This document shows, piece after piece, positions 14,517 through 14,961 of a stretch of DNA of 14,961 nucleotides. A program made the position numbers and the translations under genes. The stretch lies in contig JAZOQZ010000094.1 of assembly GCA_045656345.1 (NCBI GenBank), forward strand, positions 1 to 14,961, in the 5' to 3' direction. The notes under the pieces were generated by a model that worked only from the letters and a program-made list of their open reading frames with translations, was not told the DNA's origin and ran no database searches. Positions within the stretch are counted from its first letter, which is position 1; each line of letters opens with the position of its first letter. This DNA is from SIG452 sp045656345. Its GTDB lineage: Bacteria > Bacillota > Clostridia > UMGS1840.

Positions 14517-14961
14517 ATGAAAAAACTGATTACTCTTCTGTTAGCTGCTGTTATGCTGCTGGCATGCTTCACCGGTTGTGGTGGTTCCAAAAACGATCCC
14601 CTGGTAATGGCTACCAATGCAGAATTCCCGCCCTATGAATTTATGGAAGACGGTAAAATTGTTGGTATCGATGCGGAAATCGCTCAGGCAATTGCAGACA
14701 AATTAGGCAGAGAACTGGTAATCGAAAACGTAGATTTCGATTCCTTAATTCCCGGTGTTTCTTCCGGTAAATATGACTTTGTTATGGCAGGTCTGACCGT
14801 TACCGAAGAAAGAAAAGAACAGGTGAACTTTACTGATAGCTATGCTACCGGCGTTCAGGTTATCATCGTAAATGAAGGTTCCTCTATCACCACCGCAGAC
14901 GATTTGTCTGCAGAAGGTGCTAACACCACCATCGGTGTTCAGCTGGCTACCACCGGTGACC
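14517..14961 (+). CDS. Amino-acid ABC transporter substrate-binding lipoprotein (3' end missing)
   Basis: 148 residues are visible; the gene runs off the window. The signal peptide (MKKLITLLLAAVMLLACFTG) ends in a lipobox FTGC with the lipidated cysteine at residue 21. The following domain is the periplasmic-binding-protein type II fold of polar amino-acid binders: PLVMATNAEFPPYEFMEDGKIVGIDAEIAQAIADKLG (typical N-terminal ligand half), DFDSLIPGVSSGKYDFVMAGLTVTEERKEQVNFTDSY (the conserved middle block), then the start of the second lobe. It captures an amino acid outside the cell for an ABC permease expected just downstream. Codons are biased to GCT, GGT, ACC and GTT, more than in neighbouring genes, consistent with high expression from the near-consensus promoter. 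AAGGAGG precedes the ATG by 8 nt. Exact substrate cannot be told. Confidence 0.93.
   Translation, partial: MKKLITLLLAAVMLLACFTGCGGSKNDPLVMATNAEFPPYEFMEDGKIVGIDAEIAQAIADKLGRELVIENVDFDSLIPGVSSGKYDFVMAGLTVTEERKEQVNFTDSYATGVQVIIVNEGSSITTADDLSAEGANTTIGVQLATTGD

Noticed and set aside
14369..14617. 82-aa open frame on the - strand over the transporter leader
   Set aside because: It is antisense to the strong promoter and the lipoprotein signal peptide, with no ribosome binding site.

Overview
This window looks like the chromosome of an endospore-forming member of the Clostridia (Firmicutes). It has moderately low GC, strong AGGAGG-type ribosome binding sites, a complete eight-gene spoIIIA operon and a near-consensus sigma-E promoter in front of it. 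Nothing seen fixes the genus. There is no rRNA, tRNA, CRISPR array, insertion sequence or integrase, and no gene-free stretch over 300 bases.

Region 1 (1-4894, + strand) is a tightly spaced run: the 3' part of a radical SAM protein (TIGR03960-like), an alanine racemase family protein with altered active-site positions, the RmuC DNA-stability protein, and nicotinate phosphoribosyltransferase. It is followed by an 87-nt gap holding a long imperfect hairpin, then mgtC (4982-5638) and a perfect 14-bp terminator stem that can serve both strands.

Region 2 (5745-12688, - strand) is read towards that terminator. It starts with spoIIIAA-AB-AC-AD-AE-AF-AG-AH, the mother-cell part of the SpoIIIA-SpoIIQ channel, expressed from a sigma-E promoter at 12712-12741. 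After spoIIIAH, with no visible terminator, come three genes that are not part of known spoIIIA operons: an 83-aa highly charged protein, a full-length 622-aa phage portal-like protein that overlaps it by 8 nt, and a 76-aa protein resembling DUF2508/YaaL. No terminase, capsid, protease, tail or integrase gene is nearby. This orphan portal cassette is the most unusual thing in the window.

Region 3 (12777-14961, + strand) is divergent from spoIIIA: maf (nucleotide pyrophosphatase) from its own sigma-A promoter, an AraC-family regulator overlapping the maf stop codon, and the 5' part of an amino-acid ABC transporter lipoprotein with a near-perfect promoter (TTGAAA-17-TATAAT) and a 12-bp palindrome in its leader.

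Functional reading: housekeeping and cofactor genes (NAD salvage, D-amino acid metabolism, DNA maintenance, nucleotide sanitation) flank a sporulation operon. The portal cassette is either a retained phage remnant or a domesticated protein; its position downstream of spoIIIA makes co-expression in the mother cell possible but unproven.
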